Source of the DNA: Glossina fuscipes
Lineage: Eukaryota; Arthropoda; Insecta; Diptera; Glossinidae
Assembly (NCBI RefSeq): GCF_014805625.2
Contig: NW_023998497.1
Span: forward strand, 1-64,000
DNA: 64,000 bases
Reading direction: 5' to 3'
Part shown: positions 36,030 to 48,890 of the stretch, piece by piece
Position numbering within the stretch: the first letter of the stretch is position 1
How the letters are laid out: the number at the start of each line of letters is the position of its first letter
Made by a program: the position numbers and the translations under genes
Notes under the pieces: generated by a model
The model's input: only the letters and a program-made list of their open reading frames with translations
Told to the model about the DNA's origin: nothing
Databases searched by the model: none

Positions 36030-37020
36030 AATATATCAATTGAGCAAAATTGCATAAACCTAATCTGAACAGAAGATTGGTTCTTTTCCAAAGATTTTTT
36101 GCTTTCACTGGCTTTAAAATCATTGAAAACTTTCCAAAGACTTCTTGGTAAATACTCGATCTCAATAAACAATCCTTTTCTGATGAGATTCTCATACTGC
36201 TAGCGCGAATAACTAATGCCCGGTTGATAATTGTGTCTTTTATATAAGCAATACAAAAGCATCCAATCTACTGCCAGTTTGTGCTGCTGCTCTATATCAC
36301 ACAAATTTTTTAATGCGATTAACAAATCGTTTTCGCATTTATATTCAATCTCTGGATCCTTTTTGTACTTTATATAATCGAGATAAATTCTACAAATATT
36401 GCTAAAATTATTTGAAATATATTTGAAAAATTTTCTCAACTTTTAGGTAAGGCACTCACATAAATGATTGACCTCCTTGACCTTGCTCATTTAAGGGCTT
36501 CTGTATATAATCTGTAGCTGAAATATATTCTTCCAGTTCAAGATTATAAATGAACATGTAAAAACGAAGCATTGACGCATTACTAAATAGGTCTTTCAAC
36601 TGAAATAATATACACTATTTTATAAAAATTTTTTTTTTAAATTAATATAAAAATGTAAACATAAGCGTACTCTGCGCATTAGGCATTGGTACATATCACA
36701 ATTACCGATCGCACGCATGTATTTTGCAAGAATTACTTGATCTACAAGAATATTTTGTTCGTTGGAAGGGATTATAGGTCAGTTTAGTAATGAGTCGCCG
36801 CAGTTGACATTGAAGTTGCTGAGAAGAACGATTCTCACGACTTATTTCGGAGACATCATCTTTTATTAGTTGTTCATAGAGAGTTAAGGTTAAAGGTGAA
36901 TCGATGCATGCTTCAATATCATCGTAGGCATCCTGATCCAGTGATTTTATGCTTTGAAAAGCTGGGCTTGAAGTAGCTTCAGCTAATTGTATAAAGCGCG
37001 CTTCCGGGTCGAAAAGACTC
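36030..37020 (-). pseudogene. Unrecognised multi-exon gene with stop and frameshift
   Basis: Reading leftwards from about 37020, FDPEARFIQLAEATSSPAFQ, SLDQDAYDDIEACID and LRRLITKLTYNP run in one frame. One extra base near 36765 then shifts the frame, and EQNILVDQVILAKYMRAIGN and CDMYQCLMRRVRL follow. After an acceptor (about 36600) comes LKDLFSNASMLRFYMFIYNL and EEYISATDYIQKPLNEQGQ. Another exon (about 36440) gives IEYKCENDLLIALKNLCDIE, QQHKLAVDWMLLYCLYKRHN and YQPGISYSR, a TAG at 36200-36202, then in the same frame YENLIRKGLFIEIEYLPRSL. Helix-rich with TPR-like flavour; a ciliary or scaffold protein is a guess. The gene appears to have decayed recently. Confidence 0.6.
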
Positions 37021-37859
37021 CAAAACGCTTATAACCAAACCAATAACTATTCTATTCACGTTTTATACATATCCCATTGCTTTCTTAATCAATACTAATA
37101 AGTCACAAAATAAGCAGCGTTTTAATGTTTCCATTTTAAAATTGACTGAAAATTTCAGAATGAAATATTGTAGCTAGTAATTTTTGCTTGACTTCACTCG
37201 GTATTTCAGGTTATTGTTTAATTGGGCACATGGACAATTGGTCTCGAATTTTCTATGCTAAGAAATCTCGGAGGTATTAGTAACCTTAATGACAATTTGC
37301 TCACATTCCAGCAAATTAATTTTTCAATGAATATTTTTCTATCTCTTAAGCTAATTTGGCAAGCAAGTACATCCGAACGTACTTTCTAATCCTTAAATAC
37401 CTTTGGAAGCAGATGTTTTAGAGGTTGCGAGACGACGCTGTTCTGGCTATGTTGGATATTTTTACTTTTTAAATACTCTGCCTTGGCTGGTGAAAAGGAT
37501 TTTTAAAGTCTGCAAAACTGGTCCCACTCTTTTATAACAGCCTGTATTGTTGTATGTAATATAATTTCCACATATTAATGAAACAAACATTCATACCATG
37601 AACCATAAACAACAACAATGACTGATATGTTTAATTGCAATTAAGGTCGATATGGAAAAGAAATTTTTACGGACAAGATAAGAAAGACGATATTATCTAT
37701 TGTGCGTGTTTCGATCAGGTTTTACAAACCAAATTTCACTCTTCAATCGCGCAGGCAGAGAAAGAAATGAAAGGAAGGAAAATCAAATTATAGTTTGGTC
37801 TATTGCATCGGTTCAACATCTCGTCGGTCTTAACTCTCATTACACCACAAACAGTCTAT

Positions 37860-38015
37860 CTATCTATCTATCTATCTTTGAGAATAAGCATATTCGTTCT
37901 CATTTGTTTTGCATGTATTGTGCCGCTTTGAGAATAAACGTATATTCGTTCTCATTTGTTTTGCATGTATTGTGCCGCTTTGAGAATAAGCATATTCGTT
38001 CTCATTTGTTTTGCG
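37860..38015. repeat. TATC microsatellite plus about 50-bp tandem repeat
   Basis: (CTAT)n at 37858-37876, then three copies of TTTGAGAATAA...TTCGTTCTCATTTGTTTTGC with ATGTATTGTGCCGC linkers. The third copy is truncated. Confidence 0.85.
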
Positions 38016-38362
38016 AAAAAAAGATTCGGTCACCAATATAATCTGCTATAGCCCTTTATTTTTTGAAGTTTTGAAGAATGATTCAAGATATAGTGATATA
38101 TGTATTTTGTTTATAAAACAACTACTGAAATAATTGATTCGATTAAGTGGAAATCTATTACAGGATTCGAGCTTTATAAGAGAAATGATCCTTTGACATT
38201 TCCTTATCAGAACACAACTTTATGATAGCCGAAATATGACAAGTATAAGGAATTGATTTATATTCGTGTTAATTTAACGAGAATGAGTTCGCAAATAGCC
38301 TGGTGATCCGCAAGTTGAAAAGTCATGGGAACAAACAGTAACCCAAATCCAAACTATCCTTT

Positions 38363-38371
38363 CCTATATAT

Positions 38372-38409
<38 letters not shown>
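38363..38409. repeat. TA microsatellite
   Basis: Two TA runs separated by a TAAATA interruption. Confidence 0.9.
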
Positions 38410-38589
38410 GCGCTTCGAAGTCTGAACCCAAAAATAGTGAAACCCCTCATTGCATCAACCACCAAAGGAAGACACGAATTATTTGAATATATGTCATTAT
38501 TATGATTATAAAAAGGTCCTTGAAAAAAGCAAAGTAAGCGATTATGCAGCCGATTACACGGTTTGCCAATACACTTGTTTTACACGAAT

Positions 38590-38682
38590 TCTTTCTTTCT
38601 GGTCGTATAGTATACTTTCTGGTCGTATAGTATACTTTTCTGTCGTATAGTATACTTTTCTGGTCGTATAGTATACTTTTTT
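38590..38682. repeat. About 20-bp tandem repeat with palindrome
   Basis: Four copies of (T)CTGGTCGTATAGTATACTTT. Each contains the near-palindrome GTATAGTATAC. Confidence 0.9.
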
Positions 38683-39355
38683 GGCCGATGATGAAGACGA
38701 AATGGAATGAAATTGGAATTTGGAGATAACGCGTAAATCGCAAATGCCATCCTACAAATCTTCTTAAGTTCGTTCGGAGCATTAAACTGCGATATGAAAA
38801 TCCGACTGTAAACAAACGAAGTAAAAAGACAATAATGTCGTTTTGTATACTCTACTGGAATAAATTTGAAAAACGCGAATATTATGAAGGATGTAAAGAA
38901 CTAAAAAAATTATATTTTATTAAAATGAACTTGTCTGCCTCCGTTTATTCCTTAAGAATAAAAATTCCTTTTTTTACATCAAAATGTACGCAAAAGTAAT
39001 CGCATATGATCTTAATATTTAAAATGTAAACAATAGCAGACGCACGACAAATTTAAACAAATATTAGAATTTGCAACATAACCATATGGGTTACTAGTGG
39101 CAACTACTGTATACTACAAACAAAGGAGCATCGTTTCCTATGTGCGCATCAATTGATTTGGTTTTTTTTTTGAAACGTGCAAGTCTGCAATACGTATAAT
39201 CTTTTCTTACTTTGATTACCTGGTTGGAAATAGGTAACATCTAAACATATTGAAAAGATTGAATGCTTATAGCAATAAACAATTAGAATAAAAAATAAAA
39301 ATCTCTAAATTTGATAATAAAAGTTTTTCAATAAATTTCAAATTAGATAACAACA

Positions 39356-39532
39356 TTATTATTATTATTATTATGAATTTCGCCAGAGAAATAAATTCTA
39401 AGACTAAACTCTTAAAAGCACTAACATCTAAGGCTATCGGCCTTTATTAAAAACTCTACCGCACTTGAGATTCGAACCCACGACCACTGAGTTGCTAGTC
39501 GAGACTCTTGCCTACTCGGCCACCCAGGTGGA
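39356..39532 (-). mobile_element. tRNA-derived SINE, copy 2, with 12-bp target duplication
   Basis: On the minus strand: TGGCCGAGTAGGCAAGAG (box A), CGTGGGTTCGAATCTCAAG (box B), the shared body and an AAT tail. TAGATAACAACA flanks both ends exactly (39344-39355 and 39533-39544), proof of target-primed insertion. It is the best-preserved copy here and defines the 177-bp unit. Confidence 0.92.
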
Positions 39533-40068
39533 TAGATAACAACAATTTGCTTGTTTTGAAAGAAACTTCTCTTTTCTTTGAACGTACGGTTTTGAGCGTT
39601 TTTTATTTTCGTATAAAACTTTGTCAACTTCAATCGAAGCTAGAAATGTTGAATAACCTTACAAGCTTGCAATGCCCAAATTTTCGATGTGTGTTCAAAG
39701 AGTACTGTCATTATGTTTAACTCATGCGTGAAAGCCTTAGAAGTAAGAATATATATTATATTATTATATTATGTGTTGTCATCTAAGGGTAATTGTTCAG
39801 ACTTTGACGCTTAAGTTACCATTATTAAAAGCGAAAAACCTTATAGATCTTTCTATATCATTGTATGAAAACTTGAAATGTATCTATTCCACAAGCTGAC
39901 TTGATGATTGCAAAAACATCTACATAAGACATTGCAAGCCGTTTTCATTCTTTTCTCAGCTTAAATGCCATTTTCCCCAAAGTTAGCAACACTTGGTTAG
40001 GTCGTTGAAAATTCTAACAGATATTCGGTATCGATTGCAGATAAGTTATCGCATATAATAAAAAAAGT

Positions 40069-40076
40069 TATCGATA
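40069..40076. promoter_or_regulatory. DRE-type promoter motif TATCGATA upstream of Gps2
   Basis: TATCGATA lies about 140 bases before the Gps2 start codon. In Drosophila this is the DREF site common in promoters of housekeeping and growth genes. A near-match (GTATCGATTG) occurs at about 40028. Confidence 0.5.
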
Positions 40077-40214
40077 ATATTCAATCTTTATGATAAACAT
40101 CTGGAATTCGTGTCAAAACTTAGCAATAATTGATGTAATAACTTTTTAAAATAGTTTTTGCCGAGAGTAAAAATAAAAATCGTCAAAATTACGGAAAAAA
40201 AGTTTAACTCAAAA

Positions 40215-41739
40215 ATGCCGCCCGCGGGGTCAAATAATAATACCTCGAACGCGAATGCGGCAATACAGGCAGCTGCCAAGGCAGAACGGGAAGAAAAGCT
40301 TCGCGGTGCCCTTAAATCTTTTATAATGAAAGAGCGGCAACGCAAGAAAGAAGGTTCATTTATCAAAACAGCGTTGTTTTTTCGTTCTATTTGAGTAAAT
40401 TTTCTGAACGTTTTTATTTTTTATAGAATTCGAAGCTAAAGTTGAAGAAGAACGTCAACGCAAAGAACGGGAGGCACGCGAACGGCAAAATGACATGACA
40501 TTGGAAGAAACTCGTGGTCAGATTGTTAAGTTAGAGCAAAAATTATCAGAGTTACACAATCAGAAACAGCAATTATTCCTACAACTCAAAAAGGTTTTGA
40601 ACGAAGATGAAATTCGGAAAAAGCAACAAAAGGATAGTGAAATGATTGCTATGCAAGCATTGCAAGCACAACAGGCAAATGCGCCGCAGCCACAGGTATT
40701 TTTACCGCCTATAAGAGTGCAACATCATCAAATGCCTATGTTAACAAAGGTACGCTAAAAAGCCGAATTAACCACTTAATACAATGAAGTACACCTTTTA
40801 AACTATTTTCAGCCCGTTGGTAATCCACCAGTGAAAAGAGGACGGAGTCCGTCCCCAACTCATCAAGGATATTATAAGACTGCAAATTACGGTCAGTCCA
40901 GTACGTATATATTATTTATTGGCAATTAGATAAATAAGTATTAATTTGTGTTTTCAAATTTCAGAGCACGATGATGGCCGCCGCAATGCTGATTACGCCA
41001 GAGTTTTATGGAACAGTAAGTCCAATGTCTTGCTTAAAACAAATGTTAAGTTTTTCACTTAATATTATTAACTCAATACAGAACCGCACACTACATACCA
41101 GAGTCCAGGGACGCTGTTTTATCAAACAACGAGTAACGGGCCTCCCCCACAACAACCGCCAGACGCACGGGGACCTGCTCTAATTTATACGCCTTATAAT
41201 CTACCAATACGTCAGGGCTATCATATAGAGTTGCCTCCCGCGTCGTCGGTGCCCGTATCTAAAACTGATGCGTCGAATCAAAAGCCCACTCAGGTGTATC
41301 ACATTAATTTAGATCAGCCGCCAATTTCGCAAGCCGGTGGTAATGGACACAGTGTAGTGCAATCACAAAAGCCTCAAATAACGATGGAGAAAATAAGTGA
41401 TCGTTATCACGTTGAAGTGAAACACGATGCACATGGACCTCCCCCGCCTCATCCTTTACCGGACAGCGTAGTGTATACGCCCTTAATACCAGGAATGCCT
41501 CTACATCCTAATGTTATGCAAATAAGTGCTCCTCCACAGGTGAAGGCCATGTTTTTGTGTTTAAAAGTTTTACTATAACCATCTTTGATTGTTAGAATCC
41601 CAAAGCTGGTAGTAGCATAACTCAAGGATACGTTCCAGCACATGAAACGCAGATACCACGTCAACAGTTAACAGTAATACCAGGACAGCCAGGTCAACAG
41701 CCCCAGCAATCCATTCATTACCAGCGCCATATGTTTTGA
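40215..41739 (+). CDS. Gps2: Gps2, G-protein pathway suppressor 2 homologue
   Basis: Six exons joined in phase: 40215-40353, 40427-40749, 40813-40891, 40965-41015, 41082-41539 and 41596-41739, for about 397 residues. GPS2 is a subunit of the NCoR/SMRT-HDAC3 corepressor complex in the nucleus. Exon 2 gives the recognisable coiled coil: MTLEETRGQIVKLEQKLSEL, QKQQLFLQLKKVLNEDE. The tail is proline/glutamine-rich and ends QSIHYQRHMF, like the vertebrate C-terminus. The start MPPAGSNNN is chosen because the frame upstream is AT-rich and basic. Exon 3 has two usable donors, GTCAGT at 40892 and GTACGT at 40901. They differ by 9 bases and both keep frame. Splice sites are consensus and no breaks were seen. 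Confidence 0.9.
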
Positions 41740-44345
41740 TCTTACAAATTTCATTTCAAGTGGAGAACCCAGGTGACTGATTGTATTAATTGCACTATAC
41801 ATATAAGTTTAAGATTATTTGTAACCGTATTGTTTGCCGACAATATATTTCTACTGAGAATATTTATTTTAATGTAAACCTAGTGAAAACGTACAACGTG
41901 TTCTTTTTTATAATTTCATGGTTTTCCATTCCGATAATTTAAAAATTTGTATACGAAATGTATGTTTTTGAATTTGTTGTAAAATATGTGCAAAAAAGAA
42001 AAAAAAAGTAAAATAAGTAAAGAAAAGTTAAGTGAAATCTTGTGACGAATTTTTGTTTTATTATGAATATTTCGCAGAATGGATAAAAAAATAACATTTC
42101 ATTAATGAAAGAGTTCGAACACGCACTGAAGATTCCGTCCAGCATAGCTTATTCCATTGCTCCGAATTTTAAGGGCCAAAACCGCTCAGAAATGGCGAAA
42201 GTTTAAGTGTTCACTTAAACTCGAAATTTGATTGTAAAGAGCAAAAACAAAAAAAAAAATAACGATGTTAGAGCGATGACGATTTGTGCCTCGGCATTAA
42301 AAAGTGCCAAAATCTGTTCTTTCAAAATCATTTCCTCGATTGTGTGCGCTTTTGCATCAGGTAGATTCTTGTATTGATATCTTAAATGATCTTAACAAAT
42401 ATCTGCCTGCAAATTACAAATTATAGGTTTTCGTTTATTGTGAGTTTGATTCGTGATTATTAAGAAATACCCGGCTCTTATGTTATAAAAGTTTAATTTT
42501 AAATAAAAAAATGTGCTGGCAGCCAAACTATTATACGTGAATTGCTTTCACTCGATATGGCATATGGATTATACAAATACATGTTTAATTATTGAAAAAT
42601 GTAAACAAATGTGTGGAAGCTTATTCTCACATGGTTGGCATTTTTACAAATTATTAAGAACATATACGGCTTATTCTTATAAAGCGCGGTTAGATAATAC
42701 GCTTATATTCTCTAAAGCGCCATTAGACATTTTGGCAGTTGAGCCGCGGAATACCAAATCTGGATTGCTGACATCAACTAACAGTTTATATGATATGTTT
42801 TCTTCCTCCTACCTCCACAAGTGTTACAAAGAGAATATGTCCCTAAGTTTTCGGTGATGAATTCGGGAAACGCTTGAATATTATACAAGTCAAAGTGAGC
42901 AAACCTCACAACACACAACAATGCTTTTCAGTATCGCCCTTGAGTTTAACATCAGATCAAATGCGTTTCAACGACAACAAATTCGGATTAAACGTTGCCT
43001 TACCATGAAAAGTGTAAGGAAACATTTCAATTTCCATTGCTTTTGATGTTGCATTACATTCTTGATCTTCTATTTACTATATAACTGTTAATAAGTGAGT
43101 CTCAGCTTATGAAAAGCCGCCAAGCAAGAGAGATTTATTTCTCCAACGATAATGGTAAGAAATGCTTTATTAAATTCTTTGAGAAACATTGTGCATTGCG
43201 TATGTATTGATACGAACTACCCTACTTAACCTTTAGGTTACCCTACTTTTTAGGTTAAAGAAACCGGTACAAATTTATTTACCTACCTAGCATATGATAC
43301 TTATTTTAAGAAATTCAATAATATAAATGAAAGGGAGAACACATTTTTTCTTTCAGCTAAACGACATTTTCAATGTCGTCGTATTTACAAGGTATTATTC
43401 TTTATACGTTACTTTTATGACCAGTTTGTTGTCTAACATTCATTCTACATTCTACTCTCTTCTAAGATGAGGTTAGATGTACAGCTACCTGATAGGATAC
43501 AGGTAAGTCGATTTTCGCTCAATATTTTTCCCTTGTTCCTTGTTTCTATCGTAAAATACGTTAGAAAGCACTTGTGCAAATGAGAAAGAGTAAATAATAA
43601 TAATAAAATTGAAATGACTTTGCAACTGGTTTTCCAATAAAGTTTAGTTATACAATACTATGTCAAAATAATATAACAATGTTTTATTTTTTACATGAGC
43701 TTATAACAAATTAATACAGCGTGAAAAATGTTTTCGTAATGAGTAATAAATTTATCATTAATGTCATAACGTGTCAGTATCTCATCTTTGTAGGAGGTGG
43801 GCAATTAATTAAGGAAAATGTTTCGAAACATAGATCGCAATTTTGATAGATATATTCGCAATACGTATTGAAATTTTGTTGTTTCGAGATTTCTGTCATT
43901 TACCTGTGAAAACGTCTGTCACTGTCTGTGTGTTTACGAGTCGATTATGATCAGCTTTGAGGCTCGTGGATTCAATGCTTAGAAAAAAAAACAAATAAGT
44001 GAATAATGAAAATGTTTATTTTTATATTTCATTCTTAATATTATTTTTTTATTTGTTGCCTTTATTTTAATTATATGAAAATGTTAACGGCGTCATCTAA
44101 AGACATGAATAAAAGCACAATTAAATGCCCAGCATCACTTCGTTTAATCCAGTTGCTCTTATAAAGACTTTTCAAATTAAGGGCTTATATGAGAAGTAGT
44201 CGGAAAAGTTGTACAATCTAAAACCATTTTCAATGGCGTTCATCTTTGGGCCAAAACAAGCAACTTTTTGTATACAATACTCTCATCGTATCACTTTATA
44301 AAGATCGCGCAACAAGCAAGAATTTCATTATCTGTTATCACAATT
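41740..44345. other. No gene seen after Gps2
   Basis: Gps2 3' UTR, then AT-rich sequence. The 114-codon frame at 42513-42857 has no motif and reads as chance. Confidence 0.5.
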
Positions 44346-44349
44346 AACA

Positions 44350-45100
44350 AGTAAGAAAATTAAATTCGGTCAAGACCGAAGCTTTTATACCCATCACCGT
44401 TGTCTTAAAAAAGACAAAAGAAGTAAAAGAGCAAAATTTTCGTGGTCTATAACATGGAGTAGGTACAGATGATTTTTTTTATTTTGAATATAAACATTTT
44501 TGTCGTAGAGGCATGTGGACGTTGCAGGCGCGTCCATTCAAAACTTTAGGTCTATTCCAAATTCTTTTGCAAAATTTGTAGGTAGTACCTTCATTTTCAC
44601 AAATGAGAGAATGTTTACCATAATTACTATAAAGTTGCGCAAACAGATAGACGGACATACGAACAGGCAGGAGTCTTTAGGTCTATTCCAAATTTGAAAT
44701 TGGCCAAGAATTTGTACACTTTTTGGGGTTTTTGATGCTTGTTTCTGCGCATATTAAAGGTATTGAAAAAACAATTAAATTTTGGTACAATGTAATGTTG
44801 AGTGGGCGCGGTCTATTTTTTCCATCGGCATTGAGCAAAAAAAAACAATTTGTCATTCCCTTTGAAAAACAGAGGTGTGCTGAGTTTACTTGATATTGTG
44901 GGCATGTCCGTCGACCGATGTGGCCCATTTTCAATACCAACCGGCGTCCAAGAAATTCCAATGTTGCCGCTAAATATGAATTCGATAGTTTCAGTTTCGC
45001 AGCCAGGAGAATATTTACAACAAATATTACGCAGACGGATAGACGGACATGTTTAAATTAATTTAGAATTTGATGCTGATCAATAATATATATATATATT
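44350..45100 (+). repeat. Dispersed repeat family A, long copy
   Basis: Begins ACAAGTAAGAAAATTAAATT then the hairpin TTCGGTC-AA-GACCGAA and ATACCCATCACCGTTGTC. It includes GGGCATGTCCGTCGACCGAT and GTGGCCCATTTTCAATACC, and ends near GACGGATAGACGGACATG. It matches 48110-48890 in opposite orientation over its whole length. Non-coding. The terminal hairpin resembles Helentron/DINE-type ends, but the class is unproven. Confidence 0.7.
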
Positions 45101-45109
45101 TTGTGAGAT

Positions 45110-46574
45110 CTCTGATGGTTCCTTCCCTTAATTTAAGCTATCTGTTAAGCTATTTATGTACTGAAAAAAGTTAAAAGGTTGAGTCGATGTCGAATACCGT
45201 CACTAATGTATTATTTCAATAGTTTCCTCGTTCATTAGCTGATGCGTGTGTTTATCAGTGTTTACTTTCCATTTTTAAAGTAAAATTAAACTACATTTGG
45301 CATTATCTCAAAATTGCGATCCGTACACTGAATAAAAGAAAACAAGAAGGACAAACGGACAGACAGACTTCAATCAATTTAGAAAGTGATTCTAACCCAA
45401 TGGCTGTAGTAAGAGGTGGATTCATCTTAAGTCCTTTTGTATGTTGGATACATCCGCATAATATACCCTTCTACCACAAGTGATGTAGGGTATAATTTAA
45501 GAGTTTAGGGGTAGCGGATGTATTCTTAATATTAAAATAAATCACTTTATTGATGACAACGGCGGGTTTTCCACGAGTTCGTATTCCTGTTCGGGAGACT
45601 TTAGGGGAGTTTTCTTTTCTTATTTTATTTTATTACGAAGTTCTTAAATTATTTTTTATCGTTGAATTTACTCAGTATATATAAATATTCAGTTTCGGAA
45701 TATTTCAAGTGGATATCCTTTTTATTCTCACCGCTGAAAGAGGAAAGAAAAGTATGAAAGTATTTTTTTTTTCCGCTAACCTCTTATTATGAATTACGTT
45801 TTTAATACTCTTCTTCGAACCAGTGCCCCGAGGCAATAAATTTTGTAATTAGTTTGTTCGTCTAATTTACAGTCAAGCATGAATTAAATCATTCTGACAG
45901 TGTTAGTTACATCACATGAGTAGCCGACCAGCTCAGTTAATCAATCAATGTTTGTCTATGTTTGTAAGATCTTTTGATTTTAATATCCAGCTAATGTCAT
46001 AACACATGATTCATTACATACACCTCTCAATGTTATTCTAGCGATCCGCTTGTTCTCTTTAAGCTGCTGAGATTTATGAGCACGTATACACGAATAAGTT
46101 CTATCAGCCTGTCCGAAAGTTCAAAGACTAGCGACATTTAAATTTTACCGTCATGATGGACAAGACACGGTATGGATGTATGTATCGTGTACTAGAAGAA
46201 AATTTCTGCGAGTTTTCATTCGTTGTTTTCAATTCACGTTCAAGGTCGGAGATGTAAAAGTTAGAAAATATTTTATATGTTTATGTAAATATATATGTAC
46301 TTGAAGGCTCAACAATTTCTTGGGATGTAAGGCAACGGCACCACAACATGCACTTTGCAGCGTATATAGCCTGGGAATTCTCTCCAGACCAAACTCAGTA
46401 AAATTTGTTTGTTTGCATAGCCATCGAAATGAAAATGGTTAGAATATGTACTTCTTTCATACACACTCACACACACACGCACACCATGTCTATATGTTAC
46501 CCTTAAGGTACGCGTTGCAATTTCTGAACACAACATTATTTTTTATTATTCCTTAGAATTGTAGAGAAGGATTA

Positions 46575-46608
<34 letters not shown>

Positions 46609-47690
46609 CCAATACATACACACAGAAAGCCTACACATTAGTCTTAGGGTACGCGTCGCAATTTCTGAACACAACAAGCTCTTATTGTTCTACTCCTTAA
46701 AATTGTTTAGAAAGGTTTCGCTGTACTTTTGGCGCGGAAAGTACGAACAAACCAGGAGGAGCGCAAACCACATATCTATCACTCAGTCTTGATCTACAAA
46801 ACTATAAAAAAAACAAGATTATATCTGGTTTAGCCCAAAAGGCTATTAAGACAAATGTCTGGCTTCTGTATAATTTTTAACTACAAGATAGATGAGATCA
46901 TTCTTTTATTTGCCAGATCAAACCTATATCGTATTGGCTATCGCCGATAATATATTATATAGACAACGGTATATATGCACATGGTTTAGATGTTACGTCT
47001 TATTTTTATAGAATTTTGTTTGTTAATTAGTTCAGTGAAACGGATTTTCTTGCTTGATTCGAAGATTTCCTTAAGGAAAACTTTAAGATACAACTTAAGA
47101 CCGTGTACCTAGTGTAACATAATAAGAGAAAACGCAGATGAATATCATTTTTTTTTTTTTTTTTTTTGTTATTAATTGCGGATCGATTAATCAGAAGAAT
47201 AAATTAATAAAACCACACATAACCCATGCGTCTCTGATGCTTGCTTTAAATATAAGATAAACCTAATATAGGATAGAAGAGGAAAATATAAAATTAAAAT
47301 CAATTTGAAACTCGCAAGGCGGTAACGAAAGCAGCGACGAAAGTGTTTTCAATCTTTTTTTTTTTGTAACCAATAAGAAAAAGTTCGAGCACAAACACTA
47401 AAACTCTTTTCCTCACTCTGTCTTGACATCTTGACCTACCCTAAGCGGACGGTCAAATAAAACAAAACAAAAAAATGGAAAAAGGGAAAGCGAAAAACTT
47501 TTTCTATTGTTTTTCATTAACATAGCAGCAATCTGCCGCATTAAGTCAGAAAATCTTTGAAAGATCCTTTTTTTACCCTACACTCTACACGAATACATTA
47601 ATTTATGCGAATGTATAGAACGCTCAGAAGGATTCGAGATCAATATACCGATTAGATTAAATTCATTTTTTAAATTTATTTAAGTCTGTC
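45110..47690. other. No gene seen
   Basis: Includes a CA microsatellite at 46576-46608 and a repeated phrase around it: (C/G)TTA(A/G)GGTACGCGT(C/T)GCAATTTC(T)GAACACAACA at about 46501 and 46645. Confidence 0.5.
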
Positions 47691-47940
47691 TGTCCGCCTG
47701 TCCTTCTTCTTTTCTTCTTCTATTAAGCGATTTTTGAGATGAAATTTAGTACACTGACATGTTCTGGCCCAAGGATGAAGGCTATTAAAAATGGTTCGGA
47801 TCGGAGCGCTTCTCTGATCACTTTTCATATAATAATTTGTTTTGAAAATTTTGAAACAAGTTATTTTTAAATGTTGGATCACTGTAGGTTGGCGTAGAGT
47901 ATTTAATGTTCGCCCGTGCCTCGTTGTAATGGATCTATTT
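47690..47940 (+). repeat. Dispersed repeat family B copy
   Basis: CTGTCTGTCCGCCTGTCCTT, then TTTAGTACACTGACATGTTC, GGCCCAAGGATGAAGGCTAT and GTTCGGATCGGAG. The same order recurs at 49.3, 52.2, 53.7, 54.7 and 63.2 kb, always on this strand. Confidence 0.7.
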
Positions 47941-48109
47941 TACTAAACACAGCAGTCAAGCTGTGTGTAGTGTAATTTAATTTTACTTTAGATTTAGAAA
48001 ATAAAAACAAATAAACGCTTTAGCCGAGGAAAGTATTGACAAAATATGCTGGTAATAGTGTTCGACGGAGGCTGAACCTTTTAATTTTTAGCACATAAAT
48101 AGCTTCTTA

Positions 48110-48890
48110 TTTACTATGCTTTTATACCGGTCACCGAAGGATCAGTGGTATATTTATTCGGATCAGCATCAAATTCTTTCAGAGAGAATGTCCGTCTGTA
48201 TAATGTCTGTTGTGAACATTCTCCTGGTCGCAAAAATAACGCGATTGACTTCAAATTTAGTAGAAATGGTTGGAAGTTCTTGCACACAGGTTAGTATTGA
48301 AAATGGGCCACATCGGTCGAAGGACATGCCCACCGTACCACGGAATGAAAAATTGGTTTTTTGCTCACCATTCATAAACTATAGCAGATAAATGTACAAA
48401 AATTTGAAAGCATATTCTACAGGCGATGCTATAGCATTGGCGTACAAAAATGGAATAACTTGACCACGCGTACACAATATCATAGTGTATCAAAATTGAA
48501 TAATTTTTTCAATACCTTTCTAACGCGCAGAAAAAAACTCCGTAAAGTATATAAATTCTTGGCTAGTTTCAAATTTGGAATGCATCTAAACACGTGCGTC
48601 TGTTCGTTTGTCCATCTGTCTGTTTGCCCAACTTTGTAACGTTTGTGGTAACATTCTCCCGTTAACGAAACTGAAGATATCGCCTACAAATTTGCCAAAG
48701 GATTTGGAAATGCCATAAACCTCAAAGGACCTTCAAAGGACACGCCTACAACGCCTACACGACAAAAACTTCTTTGTCAAACGACAAAAAGGAACTTTGT
48801 TCCTTTATTTCCTTTGTCTTTTCTTAGAGTAAATGGTGATGGGTGCAAAAGATTCGGTCCGGACCGAATTTAATTTTCTTACTTGTTTTT
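48110..48890 (-). repeat. Dispersed repeat family A, inverted long copy
   Basis: Reverse complement of 44350-45100. Its terminal hairpin is a perfect palindrome here, ATTCGGTCCGGACCGAAT at about 48852-48869, followed by TTAATTTTCTTACTTGT. A further fragment of the same end (GGTGACGGGTATAAAAGATT) lies at 48907. Confidence 0.75.

Noticed and set aside
37858..38015. CRISPR-like spaced repeats
   Set aside because: The three units are contiguous tandem copies with similar linkers in a eukaryotic genome, so an ordinary minisatellite.
42513..42857. 114-codon ORF as a gene downstream of Gps2
   Set aside because: No motif, no splice signals consistent with a model, and codon use like the surrounding AT-rich DNA.
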